Assembly: GCA_018713745.1 (NCBI GenBank)
Contig: DVOH01000040.1
Coordinates: 1-39,452 of the forward strand
Length of the DNA: 39,452 nt
Source: Candidatus Stercoripulliclostridium merdipullorum
GTDB taxonomy: Bacteria > Bacillota > Clostridia > Christensenellales > DTU072
Direction: 5' to 3'
Shown here: one piece after another, positions 25,073 through 33,323 of the stretch
Layout of the letters: each line of letters begins with the position of its first letter
Numbering within the stretch: the stretch's first letter is position 1
Made by a program: the position numbers and the translations under genes
Notes under the pieces: model-generated
Database searches by the model: none
The model's input: the letters and a program-made list of their open reading frames with translations, nothing else
Told to the model about the DNA's origin: nothing

Positions 25073-26458
25073 TTAAATTGTCCGAACGGTTTCCCGATTC
25101 AAAGCCTCCATTCTGCGCCGCAGTATCCCGCGGAACATTGCCAAAAAGGTGATTGCCGTTATGGTTCCCGCGATCAGGTCGGCAATGCCTTCGGCATAAA
25201 AAATCCCCGCCGTTCCCATCCGAAGCGGCAACAGGAACGTCAACGGAATCAGCAATATGATCTTACGCAACACGGCAAGCGCGTAGGACACTTTGGTCTG
25301 CACCAAAGCAAGAAACGTGTTCTGAAGCGCAAACTGTGCCGAAAAGCAGATCGTCCCCATCATAAAGACGGGCATATATTGTCGGATCAGTGCGGCGACG
25401 GGCGGCTCCGCCGAGAAGATTACGGCAAAGATTTGAGGAACGCTCAACGAAATCGTCCACACAATCAGACACATGACGCTTGCCGCGACAAACAGCCATT
25501 TGACGGCTTTGCGGACGCGGTCGAAATTTCCGGCGCCGTAATTAAAGCTGATCAAAGGCTGTGCGCCCGTACCCAGTCCGTTGAGGGGCAACGCGATCAT
25601 CTGCATTACGCTGAGCATAATCGTCAACGCCGCCGTATAAGCGCTGTCTCCGCCCGTATAACGGGTCAGCTGAACGTTGAATACGATCTGTACCGCGCTT
25701 TCGGTTGCCTGCATAATAAACGGAGAAATGCCGAGGGCGACAACGCTCAACATAATTTTGGGTTGAGGACGAAACGCACGAAACCGCAGTCGAATCGCCG
25801 TCCGCTTGCCGAAAAAGAAGGACAGCACCCATATCGCCGACGCCGCCTGTGACAGAATGGTCGCAAGCGCAGCCCCTTTGACGCCCATGTCGAACACGAA
25901 AATAAACAGCGGATCGAGCGCGATATTGAGGACTGCTCCGATGGCAACCGACCCCATCCCGATCAAGGCATACCCCTGCGTGCTGATAAACGGGTTGAGT
26001 CCCAGCGCGATCATGACAAACAGCGTCCCGAGCGCGTAGATTGCGAGGTACTCTTTTCCGTAAAGCAAGCCCGAAGCGGGTGCCCCGAACAAAATCAGCA
26101 ATTCCTCTCCGAACACGAGAAGAATCGCCGTCAGGATTGCGCCGAAGGCAAGCAACATAACAAAGCCGTTGGTCAGGATCGTCTCCGCCTCTTTGGTCTT
26201 TTTTTCGCCGAGACGTACCGCGACGAGCGGAGCGCCGCCGATGCCGACCAGCGCGCTGAACGCCGACACGATCATCAGGACGGGAAAGCACACGCCGAGT
26301 CCCGCAAGCGAATCGGTCCCCGTCACGGGAATGGCACCGACAAACATACGATCAACCAAATTATATAACAGATTGATCAGTTGCGCGACCACCGACGGAA
26401 GCGCAAGTTTCAACAGTGTCTTGCCGACCTTTCCCCGTGCCAAGTCAGCCCCTTGCAT
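25073..26458 (-). CDS. MATE-family efflux/flippase protein
   Basis: Multidrug and toxic compound extrusion-type membrane transporter, 461 residues in twelve segments arranged as two similar halves. 'LPSVVAQLINLLYNLVDRMFVGAI' near the N-terminus and 'GTGAQPLISFNYGAGNFDRVRKA' in the second half are family hallmarks. The frame runs to 26572, but the ATG at 26456-26458, next to the stop of the upstream gene and preceded by GGGAGAAG, is the natural start. It could export drugs, or flip a lipid-linked sugar, since it sits directly behind an O-antigen-ligase-like gene. Confidence 0.92.
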   Translation of the reverse strand: MQGADLARGKVGKTLLKLALPSVVAQLINLLYNLVDRMFVGAIPVTGTDSLAGLGVCFPVLMIVSAFSALVGIGGAPLVAVRLGEKKTKEAETILTNGFVMLLAFGAILTAILLVFGEELLILFGAPASGLLYGKEYLAIYALGTLFVMIALGLNPFISTQGYALIGMGSVAIGAVLNIALDPLFIFVFDMGVKGAALATILSQAASAIWVLSFFFGKRTAIRLRFRAFRPQPKIMLSVVALGISPFIMQATESAVQIVFNVQLTRYTGGDSAYTAALTIMLSVMQMIALPLNGLGTGAQPLISFNYGAGNFDRVRKAVKWLFVAASVMCLIVWTISLSVPQIFAVIFSAEPPVAALIRQYMPVFMMGTICFSAQFALQNTFLALVQTKVSYALAVLRKIILLIPLTFLLPLRMGTAGIFYAEGIADLIAGTITAITFLAMFRGILRRRMEALNRETVRTI

Positions 26459-26459
26459 C

Positions 26460-27920
26460 TCACTTCTCCCAGAATCGCAAAGGACGGTCTTGCATTGCCG
26501 AATACCGCGACAATGACCGATTGCGGTTATCTTTAATAATAATTTCGGAATCCCGATCCTGCTTGTTGGCAAGTTCTGCCGTCATCGTAATCAGCATGAC
26601 GATCAGCATGGTCGGCACGGGAACAAAGGTTCCGGTATCGATCATGGAATATGCGTCGAAGCCCAAGACGCCGAGCAAAATCGCGATGTTGAATTTGTCC
26701 CTTCGGAGCAAGACGCCGAAGTAGCGGACAAGATAGAAAAACAAATATGCCGCAACGCCGACCAGCCCCATATTGGCAATGATCTGAAACGCCGTCGAAT
26801 GAAACCAGTACATCGGCATATTGGTCATGACAAAGTGCTCGCCGATAAAACCTACGCCCGCGCCGAACCAGATATTGCTGCGGAAGCACTCGATTGCCTC
26901 TTTGTAAAGGTCGATACGCCCCGCATCCCCCGTCCCCTGGTGCAACGCCTTTTCGAGCACGGGAAAGACCTGCTCCCACAGTGCGGCAAGCACTGCGACG
27001 ACCGCCGCAACGACCAGCAAGAGGGAAACGCCGAACCATCTGCGATGATCGGCAGCTTTAATGCCGTAGATCAGCAGTACGGACAAAAGAACGACACCGA
27101 CCAGAATCCCCCCTCTCGACCACGTCAGCAACAGCGCAACGTATTGGAAAACGGCGCAAAAGAGATACCCGACGCCGATTTTACTTTTGACGGCAAGGTA
27201 AAAACATGCGGGGATCGACAACAGCAACAGCGTTGCAACGTTGTTGCTGATCCCCCATCCGAGATCGGTAGGATTGCCGACCGCCTGAAGCAATTTGGGA
27301 TTACGATAATAGAACACGACATACTGCGCGACCAAAACCAACCCCATGACAACCATGGCAAACGCGACGTAACGGCGAAGGTCGAGCTCTTTAGGCGGAT
27401 TGACGTACTGATAAAACAGAAAATACAGGACAAGAATCAAAAGTCCCAGCAAAAGGATATACGTCAGCCCTCGGGTATACTCTTCCGCCGTCGCCGTTCC
27501 GAGTCCGCCGAGCGCAAGCGCAACCGATACCGCAAGCTGCGGGAGAAACTGTTTGCCGAAGCGGATGCGACGGCGAAAGCGCACGATATGAATCAAAATC
27601 GCAACCGGCAGCGGTAAAAAGGCGAGAAACGCCGTTGCTCCGTAATAGGCGACGGGATCGACGTTTTTGGGGAAGATGAAGCAGATTACCAGGACAACGG
27701 GCAAGAGGGGCAGGATGTCGTCTTTGAAAATCAACATCAGCGACGCCGCGGCGATAACCGCGACCATGCCGTAATACTCCCACTCGAACATCCACGAGAA
27801 AAATACGACGGCGGCAACCGCCACGATCCAAGCCGAACCGTACCAGAAGCGATCCGCCGTCTCTTTGGCAGAGCGTCCCGCGGGGCGATAAAACGGTGTC
27901 AACAACGCGTCCGAAACCAT
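26460..27920 (-). CDS. O-antigen ligase / polymerase (Wzy_C) family protein
   Basis: Polytopic membrane glycosyltransferase-like protein, 486 residues with about twelve segments. Signature residues: 'TWSRGGILVG' (266-275) with the Ser-Arg-Gly-Gly motif, 'DAGRIDLYKEA' (332-342) with the conserved Arg, and 'GAGVGFIGEH' (353-362) and 'YWFHSTAFQIIANMGLVG' (371-388) in the large outer loop. Family members join or polymerise lipid-linked sugars (O-antigen, teichuronic acid, exopolysaccharide). In a Gram-positive host a capsule or wall glycan is expected. The start lies four bases after the GH2 gene and lacks a good ribosome-binding site. Confidence 0.87.
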   Translation of the reverse strand: MVSDALLTPFYRPAGRSAKETADRFWYGSAWIVAVAAVVFFSWMFEWEYYGMVAVIAAASLMLIFKDDILPLLPVVLVICFIFPKNVDPVAYYGATAFLAFLPLPVAILIHIVRFRRRIRFGKQFLPQLAVSVALALGGLGTATAEEYTRGLTYILLLGLLILVLYFLFYQYVNPPKELDLRRYVAFAMVVMGLVLVAQYVVFYYRNPKLLQAVGNPTDLGWGISNNVATLLLLSIPACFYLAVKSKIGVGYLFCAVFQYVALLLTWSRGGILVGVVLLSVLLIYGIKAADHRRWFGVSLLLVVAAVVAVLAALWEQVFPVLEKALHQGTGDAGRIDLYKEAIECFRSNIWFGAGVGFIGEHFVMTNMPMYWFHSTAFQIIANMGLVGVAAYLFFYLVRYFGVLLRRDKFNIAILLGVLGFDAYSMIDTGTFVPVPTMLIVMLITMTAELANKQDRDSEIIIKDNRNRSLSRYSAMQDRPLRFWEK

Positions 27921-27924
27921 GACG

Positions 27925-29700
27925 TTACCGTTTGTCGCCCTGCGCGGCTTTGTCGTAAGAACGATTGATCGTTTCGTTGAGGGCTTGCAAACGTTTCAGA
28001 TCCAACTTGACGACCTTGCGATCGTAGGTCAGCAAACCGTTGATTTCGTCCTCGACGTCGGTCAGCTGGGTATAAACGGTGGCGGATAAGCCTTTGGGAA
28101 TCAAAGGCAGAATCTCATCGTTGTAAAGGGCATGATAGGCATCGTCAAACGAAGCAAGATCGGGATATTTGCGATAGCCGAACGACTTATCTTTATTGAA
28201 GACGTGTCCTTCCACTTTGACGCTGTAGCCGCCGAACTCCGACAGTACATAGACGCGCGGATCGGGCTTAGGCAAAAACACTTTGCGGAAATAAATGTGA
28301 AGGCTGACAAAATCGCCGCCGCCCTGGTCATGCCATCCGCTGGCGTGATCGATGGGACGGGTGGGATCGAGCCTGCGGACGAACTCGGTCGCTTTCAGCG
28401 CGTCAAACTGTCCCCAGCTTTCGTTAAACGGGACCCACAGGCAGACCGAAACACTGTTATACAGCGTTTTTACCGTACGTTCGGTATCGATATAATACTC
28501 TTTCCTGCCCTCTTCGTCGGTTCTGCCGCACAGACGGTAATTGCTGTCTTTGGGCGTAATCCCCAAAAATCCGCAAATTCCGTTGAGCGGCGTATTGGCT
28601 TTTCCGCCCCCGTTGACCATATCCTGCCAGACCAGCATGCCCAGCCGGTCGCAATGATAATACCAGCGCAACGGTTCGATTTTGATGTGCTTGCGGAGCA
28701 TGTTGAAGCCCATCTTTTTTGCGGTTGCAATGTCGAAGATCATCGCCTCGTCCGAGGGCGGCGTATACAGCCCGTCCGACCAGTACCCCTGATCGAGCAG
28801 TCCGTTGTGGAAGTAGGGTTTGTTGTTGAGCATCAACCGCATGATGCCGTTGGCGTCTTTGCCCGTCGAAAACTTCCGCATGCCGAAATACGATCTTACG
28901 ACGTCTTTGCCCGATCGAAGTTCGATATCGTACAGCTCCGGAGTTTCGGGCGACCAGAGTTTTGCCCCTTGCATCGGGACGACGGCTTTGCCGTCTGCGA
29001 TTTCGCCCTTAACGACGTCAATCCCCTTGTAGGTCACGGCATAACTTCCGTCCCCCGTCCCGCCTTCGATCTCGACCGAAAGCGTCTGCGTATCGATATC
29101 GGGCGTCAAGCGGATCGAACGGATATAGTCGGCGCTCACCGACTCCATCCACACCGTCTGCCAAATACCCGATTGCGGCGTATAAAATATTCCGCCGCGT
29201 TTGATTTTTTGTTTTCCGCGCGATTGAGGTCCCGTATCGCTGGGATCGGTTACCTTGACATAAATTTTGTTCTCTCCCGCACGGATCGCCTCCGTCACGT
29301 CGAAACAGAAAGGATAATACCCGCCTTTATGCGTGCCGACGCAGACGTCGTTGACAAACACTTCGGCACGATAGTCCACCGCGCCGAAATGCAACAGCGT
29401 TTTTTCGCGGAGGAAAGAAGCGTCCAGCACAAACGTTCTGGCGTAATGCAGTTCGTCTTCGGGCGTTACCGTCCGCTCCACGCCGCTTAAAATCGACTCG
29501 GGCGAAAACGGGACAAGAATCGTTCCGTCAAACCGTTTCGGCTCCGTCCCCTTGCGGACAATGGCGTACTGCCACGTTCCGTTGAGATTGACGTAGCTGT
29601 CGCGTACCATCTGCGGACGGGGATACTCGGGCAAAGGACAATCGGCTCCGACGTGTTTGCCGAAATCGGTGATCAGGCGTTCAAAGTTTTGTGCTTTCAT
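27925..29700 (-). CDS. glycoside hydrolase family 2
   Basis: Retaining beta-glycosidase (galactosidase, glucuronidase or mannosidase type). Residues about 30-190 form the jelly-roll sugar-binding domain ('SYVNLNGTWQY', 'VNDVCVGTHKGGYYPF'). Residues 190-280 form the immunoglobulin-like domain. Residues 285-580 are the catalytic barrel, with Glu427 as acid/base (WVPFNESWG) and Glu488 as nucleophile (YVLSEFGGYS). It is 591 residues, with no C-terminal extra domains and no signal peptide, so it probably works on imported oligosaccharides in the cytoplasm. It leads a five-gene operon, with its own promoter and a GGAGGAAC site. Confidence 0.9.
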   Translation of the reverse strand: MKAQNFERLITDFGKHVGADCPLPEYPRPQMVRDSYVNLNGTWQYAIVRKGTEPKRFDGTILVPFSPESILSGVERTVTPEDELHYARTFVLDASFLREKTLLHFGAVDYRAEVFVNDVCVGTHKGGYYPFCFDVTEAIRAGENKIYVKVTDPSDTGPQSRGKQKIKRGGIFYTPQSGIWQTVWMESVSADYIRSIRLTPDIDTQTLSVEIEGGTGDGSYAVTYKGIDVVKGEIADGKAVVPMQGAKLWSPETPELYDIELRSGKDVVRSYFGMRKFSTGKDANGIMRLMLNNKPYFHNGLLDQGYWSDGLYTPPSDEAMIFDIATAKKMGFNMLRKHIKIEPLRWYYHCDRLGMLVWQDMVNGGGKANTPLNGICGFLGITPKDSNYRLCGRTDEEGRKEYYIDTERTVKTLYNSVSVCLWVPFNESWGQFDALKATEFVRRLDPTRPIDHASGWHDQGGGDFVSLHIYFRKVFLPKPDPRVYVLSEFGGYSVKVEGHVFNKDKSFGYRKYPDLASFDDAYHALYNDEILPLIPKGLSATVYTQLTDVEDEINGLLTYDRKVVKLDLKRLQALNETINRSYDKAAQGDKR

Positions 29701-29729
29701 AGTTCCTCCGATGGCGGTTCGATGTTGTT

Positions 29730-29758
29730 ATTGTAGCATTTTGCAAGAGATTTATCAA
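29730..29758 (-). promoter_or_regulatory. promoter of the five-gene glycan operon
   Basis: Minus strand: -35 TTGATA (29753-29758), 17-bp spacer, -10 TACAAT (29730-29735), 29 bases ahead of the GH2 start. Confidence 0.85.
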
Positions 29759-29763
29759 TACGT

Positions 29764-29792
29764 TTGACTATAGTCGCGCGTTAAGATATACT
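29764..29792 (+). promoter_or_regulatory. promoter of the amino-acid-kinase gene, with palindrome on -35
   Basis: -35 TTGACT (29764-29769), 17-bp spacer, -10 TATACT (29787-29792). A perfect 10-base palindrome, GACTATAGTC (29766-29775), overlaps the -35 box and lies between the two divergent promoters. It could be an operator, but it may also be chance. Confidence 0.75.
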
Positions 29793-29821
29793 GAAGATAC
29801 TTTTGATACAGGAAAATCATT

Positions 29822-30649
29822 ATGTTTGACATCGAATTGGTCGGAAAAGTCGGCTCAATGGCTTTGATCGACCGCCAAAACGACGACATCGATTACAATA
29901 TCATCGCCCGTCTGGGGCGCGAACTCAAACCCGGCTATATCTGGGTTACTTCGGGCGCAACCGAAATCGGCAGACTGGACTACATTCACCGCACGGGGTT
30001 CGAACTGCGCGGCAACGACAGCGACGTCAAGACCGATTATGCCGCGCAAGGGCAAACGATTCTGATGGAAACCTATCGCCGTTTTGTCGACAGCCGCTAT
30101 TCCATCCGTCAGTTTTTGGTCGAACACCAACACTTCAACGACCCCGACAAATGCGCTCATCTGCGTGACGCCCTGCTCCGCTGTCCCAAACAAGGTGCAA
30201 TCCCGATCGTCAATTACAACGACCCCGTCAGCTACGAAGAAAACCGCAAGATGGAAATTCAGGCACTGCGCGCCACCCACGAAAAAGTCGTCGAATGCAT
30301 CGACAACGACGAAACGGCAAGCCAGATCGCCTGTCTCGTCAAACCGCACTATCTTTTGCTGATGACGGGACTGGACGGCATTTATGTCGACGTTCACGAT
30401 CCCTCGACCCTGGTGCGCGAAATATCCGCCCCCGCCTACGACGACGTCATTGCCAAAATCAATCATTATCAACACTTCTGCTCGGGGGCAAGCCGCAAAG
30501 GCGCCAACGGCGCACACGCCAAACTGGAGTATGTCAAAGAACCGCTCCGCAACGGAACCACCGTATATATCGCAAGCAGCCGCTACCCCATCCGCGACGT
30601 CTTGTCGGGTCAGGCTCCTTCGACCAAAATTTTTGTCGACCGCGACTGA
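29822..30649 (+). CDS. amino-acid-kinase-family protein, glutamate-5-kinase-like
   Basis: A 275-residue kinase domain of the amino acid kinase superfamily. Motifs in glutamate-5-kinase order: 'VGKVGS' (7-12) for the phosphate, 'TSGATEIG' (43-50), 'NYNDPVS' (131-137), 'DNDETAS' (161-167), 'GLDGIYVD' (183-190) and 'GAHAKLEYVKE' (230-240). It lacks the C-terminal PUA domain of most ProB. The key loops differ in detail from true ProB (SGA-TEIG, GAHAK instead of GGMxTK), and no proA is next to it. I therefore call it kinase-like, with unknown substrate. The gene has its own promoter, an AGGAAA site and its own terminator. Aspartokinase lies on the other side of that terminator, on the opposite strand. 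Confidence 0.75.
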   Translation: MFDIELVGKVGSMALIDRQNDDIDYNIIARLGRELKPGYIWVTSGATEIGRLDYIHRTGFELRGNDSDVKTDYAAQGQTILMETYRRFVDSRYSIRQFLVEHQHFNDPDKCAHLRDALLRCPKQGAIPIVNYNDPVSYEENRKMEIQALRATHEKVVECIDNDETASQIACLVKPHYLLLMTGLDGIYVDVHDPSTLVREISAPAYDDVIAKINHYQHFCSGASRKGANGAHAKLEYVKEPLRNGTTVYIASSRYPIRDVLSGQAPSTKIFVDRD

Positions 30650-30669
30650 TTTCCCCTTTCCGTTTTGTC

Positions 30670-30697
30670 AAAAAAGCACCCCGCGGGGTGCTTTTTT
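30670..30697. terminator. strong bidirectional terminator
   Basis: Stem of 12 bp (30670-30681 with 30686-30697) with loop CGCG. A-run on one side and T-run on the other make it work for both the kinase-like gene (plus) and lysC (minus). Confidence 0.92.
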
Positions 30698-30733
30698 CGG
30701 TCATACGACCAAGATACGATGATAGTCTTACGC

Positions 30734-32041
30734 TCAGAAAAATGCGTGATAAATTGCGTCGATCGCTTTGGCATAGTCGGACTCTTCGACGCCGACGATG
30801 ATATTGAGTTCGCTCGACCCCTGGTCGATCATTCTGACGTTGACGCTCGCCTGATACAGGGCGTTGAAAATCGTCGCCGCCGTACCCAGTCTGTTTGCCA
30901 TCCCGTGTCCGACCACGGCAATCAAGGCGATCTTGCCGACAACCTCTACGGTGTCGGGATTGACGGCGCCGCGGATTTCTTCGACGATTTTTTCGAGAAG
31001 AGAAGCATCCCCCACGTCGGACAGGACGATACTCATCGTATCGATCCCGGTCGGGATATGCTCGACCGAAATCCCGTGCCGCTCGAGGACGGACAAAACC
31101 TTACGGGTAAACCCGACTTCTCCGTTCATCATCGACTTTTTGATCAGAATCGTCACGTTGCCCTTGCGTCCCGCGATGCCCGTGATCAGCGGAAGATCAT
31201 AGCCGTCGGTCGAAGCAAGAATCAGCGTCCCGGGATTTTCGGGCTCGAAGGTATTGCGGATGTTGATGGGAATCTTGTTGTATTTGACGGGAAAAATGCT
31301 GTCGGGGTGCAGTACGCTTGCGCCCATATAGCTGAGTTCGCGCAGTTCTTCATAACTGAGCGCCGCGATATGGCGGGGATTTTTGACGATTCTCGGGTCG
31401 GTCACCATAAATCCGTTGACGTCCGTCCAGTTTTCGTATACGTCGGCGGATACGCCGCGCGCGACAATCGCACCCGTCACGTCCGAGCCGCCCCGCGAAA
31501 ACGTTTTGATCGTCCCGTCGGGCATTCTGCCGTAAAATCCGGGGATCACGATACCGCCTTCGGCGTTTTTGAGCGCGGCAACCAGATCGTTGGTGTACTC
31601 GGCGTCGAATGTTCCGTCTACCTTGAATTTGACGATCTCGGCAGCGTCGACAAAACGATACCCCAGCACTTCCGCGACAACCAGCGCCGACAGATATTCC
31701 CCCCGCGATGCGGCAAAATCACTCGACGTGCTGTTGTTGATCCCCGCTTCGGTTTCGTCGAGATAGCGGTCGATGTCGAGATCGAGATCGAAGTCCCTGC
31801 ACAACCCGACAAAGCGGTCGCGGATCAGCTCGAAGGCATTGCCGCAACTGCCGAACTCGCATTTTTCGCGATACGCTTCCAACAATAGATCGGTGACCTT
31901 GATGTCGTCGCCGAAGCGTTTGCCCGGTGCCGATACGACAACGAACTTGCGGGCAGGATCGGATAAAATAATATCTTTCACCTGTGTGATCGATGCGACG
32001 CTTGCCATCGAAGTGCCGCCGAATTTACATACTTTTACCAT
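30734..32041 (-). CDS. lysC: aspartate kinase
   Basis: First enzyme of the lysine, threonine, methionine and diaminopimelate pathway: phosphorylates L-aspartate. The 435 residues start with KFGGTS (6-11). 'VVSAPGKRFGDDIKVTDLL' (34-52) and 'TFSRGGSDVTGA' follow in the kinase domain. After that come two ACT regulatory domains ('KGNVTILIKKSMM' and 'KIALIAVVGHGM' start them), so feedback inhibition by an end-product amino acid is expected. Third gene of the cdaA-DUF1015-lysC run, 45 bases after DUF1015, with an AAAGGAAG ribosome-binding site. No internal promoter or lysine riboswitch is visible. Confidence 0.95.
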   Translation of the reverse strand: MVKVCKFGGTSMASVASITQVKDIILSDPARKFVVVSAPGKRFGDDIKVTDLLLEAYREKCEFGSCGNAFELIRDRFVGLCRDFDLDLDIDRYLDETEAGINNSTSSDFAASRGEYLSALVVAEVLGYRFVDAAEIVKFKVDGTFDAEYTNDLVAALKNAEGGIVIPGFYGRMPDGTIKTFSRGGSDVTGAIVARGVSADVYENWTDVNGFMVTDPRIVKNPRHIAALSYEELRELSYMGASVLHPDSIFPVKYNKIPINIRNTFEPENPGTLILASTDGYDLPLITGIAGRKGNVTILIKKSMMNGEVGFTRKVLSVLERHGISVEHIPTGIDTMSIVLSDVGDASLLEKIVEEIRGAVNPDTVEVVGKIALIAVVGHGMANRLGTAATIFNALYQASVNVRMIDQGSSELNIIVGVEESDYAKAIDAIYHAFF

Positions 32042-32086
32042 AATTCGGACTTCCTTTTGGAGGCAGAAAACGGATCGCTTCGTCCG

Positions 32087-33301
32087 TTATCTGACGATGA
32101 ATTTGCTTTCGAGATAATAGCGTTTTTGTTCTGGCTCGCCGATCGAAAACGCTTTCTTCGGCAGATTGCCGACATTGACAACGTACGGGAAGAGTTCTTC
32201 GGTCGGGAATTTCGGCATGACGATTCCAAGTCCGCCTTCTTTGGCAATGACTTCGGCAAGATGCTCTTCGCTGTGAACATATTCGACTTTGACGTCGGGG
32301 TGAGACTTCAGATAGCGCTCGATATACGCCTGCACGGCATGAATGGTATCGCTTGCCTTTGCCGGCGCGGAAATCCACTCTTGGGATCCCTTTTGCGCAA
32401 GTTTAAGTTTCCCTTCTCCCTGAAGCGTTTCCTTCAGCCCTTCGACAAAACCGGGAGCGGGTTCGTATATGTAGCGATGAATCGGCTCGAAGTCCATCCC
32501 GCCGCCGTAGATATTGACCACCTCGAGCAAAATATAGCGCGCGGGGTGATCCTCGCGCTCTTCCGCGGTGAGATCCTGCTTCAGTTCGTCCCACATGACC
32601 TTTGCCGCCGCGATCGAGTGATTGCCGTCGCCGACCGCAAACAAAATGCCTGCGTCGCTGCCGTATTTTTCTGTTTGAAGGGCGGGATCGAGCAAGGCGT
32701 TGAGACGCTCGATGACGGCGTCGCCGTCGGCAACGCGGTAGCCGCGGATATGCCCTCCGTTCATATTGAGATCGAAGTCGTAAACTTTGGTCAGGCGGTC
32801 GCGTTCGGCGTAAATCGGTTCGATGACGGATTTTGCTTTGTCGTCGATCAAAATCATGGCGTGCGGCAATTCGAGGGGCGCGCGTTCGCGGATCTTGATA
32901 CGGACGGGAAGGCGCTCGACCAGGGTGTCCTCCGTTGCGCGAAGGGGTACTCTGACCCGATGCCAGTCATAACTCTCGAGATCGACCGCCACCATCAGCC
33001 CCACGCGGACTTCGTCGCCGACCTGACGCTCGACCAGAATCATCCCCTCTTCTTCCTCGAGAATCCCGCTGTCGAGATAGGCGTGCATCTTCAGATGAAT
33101 CTGCCCGATCCGTTTGCCGAGATCGCGGTTGAGATAAATCTCGGGACAAGTGACATGCAAGGTGCTGGGAGCGTCGCCGACAAAAGACTCCAGCTCTTTC
33201 CAGTAGCCGGGTTCGGCGCAGAATTGGTCGCAGGCAACCGTTGCCCACTTGACCATATCGATACCGCGGGGCAACAGAATACGGGGAACTTTGACAATCA
33301 T
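32087..33301 (-). CDS. DUF1015 family protein
   Basis: A 404-residue cytoplasmic protein of the DUF1015 (COG4198) family, of unknown biochemical role. The conserved motif VGDGNHSIAAAK, with GDGNHS at 224-229, is present and could bind a nucleotide or metal. 'VKWATVACDQF' (17-27) and 'HPARYILLEVVNIY' are further family blocks. In many Firmicutes this gene lies with serine-pathway genes (serA, serC); here it sits between the diadenylate cyclase gene and lysC, so a link to amino-acid supply or second-messenger control can be suggested but not shown. The ribosome-binding site is AAGGAAGAGG, 22 bases after cdaA. Confidence 0.88.
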   Translation of the reverse strand: MIVKVPRILLPRGIDMVKWATVACDQFCAEPGYWKELESFVGDAPSTLHVTCPEIYLNRDLGKRIGQIHLKMHAYLDSGILEEEEGMILVERQVGDEVRVGLMVAVDLESYDWHRVRVPLRATEDTLVERLPVRIKIRERAPLELPHAMILIDDKAKSVIEPIYAERDRLTKVYDFDLNMNGGHIRGYRVADGDAVIERLNALLDPALQTEKYGSDAGILFAVGDGNHSIAAAKVMWDELKQDLTAEEREDHPARYILLEVVNIYGGGMDFEPIHRYIYEPAPGFVEGLKETLQGEGKLKLAQKGSQEWISAPAKASDTIHAVQAYIERYLKSHPDVKVEYVHSEEHLAEVIAKEGGLGIVMPKFPTEELFPYVVNVGNLPKKAFSIGEPEQKRYYLESKFIVR

Positions 33302-33323
33302 AAATAACCTCTTCCTTGGTGAA

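Noticed and set aside
23846..25852. Plus-strand open frame of 668 codons
   Set aside because: It runs antisense across three real genes (exonuclease, phosphatase, MATE) and encodes a basic, low-complexity shadow protein.
28132..29490. Plus-strand open frame of 452 codons inside GH2
   Set aside because: Antisense shadow of a gene with full catalytic motifs; no ribosome-binding site.
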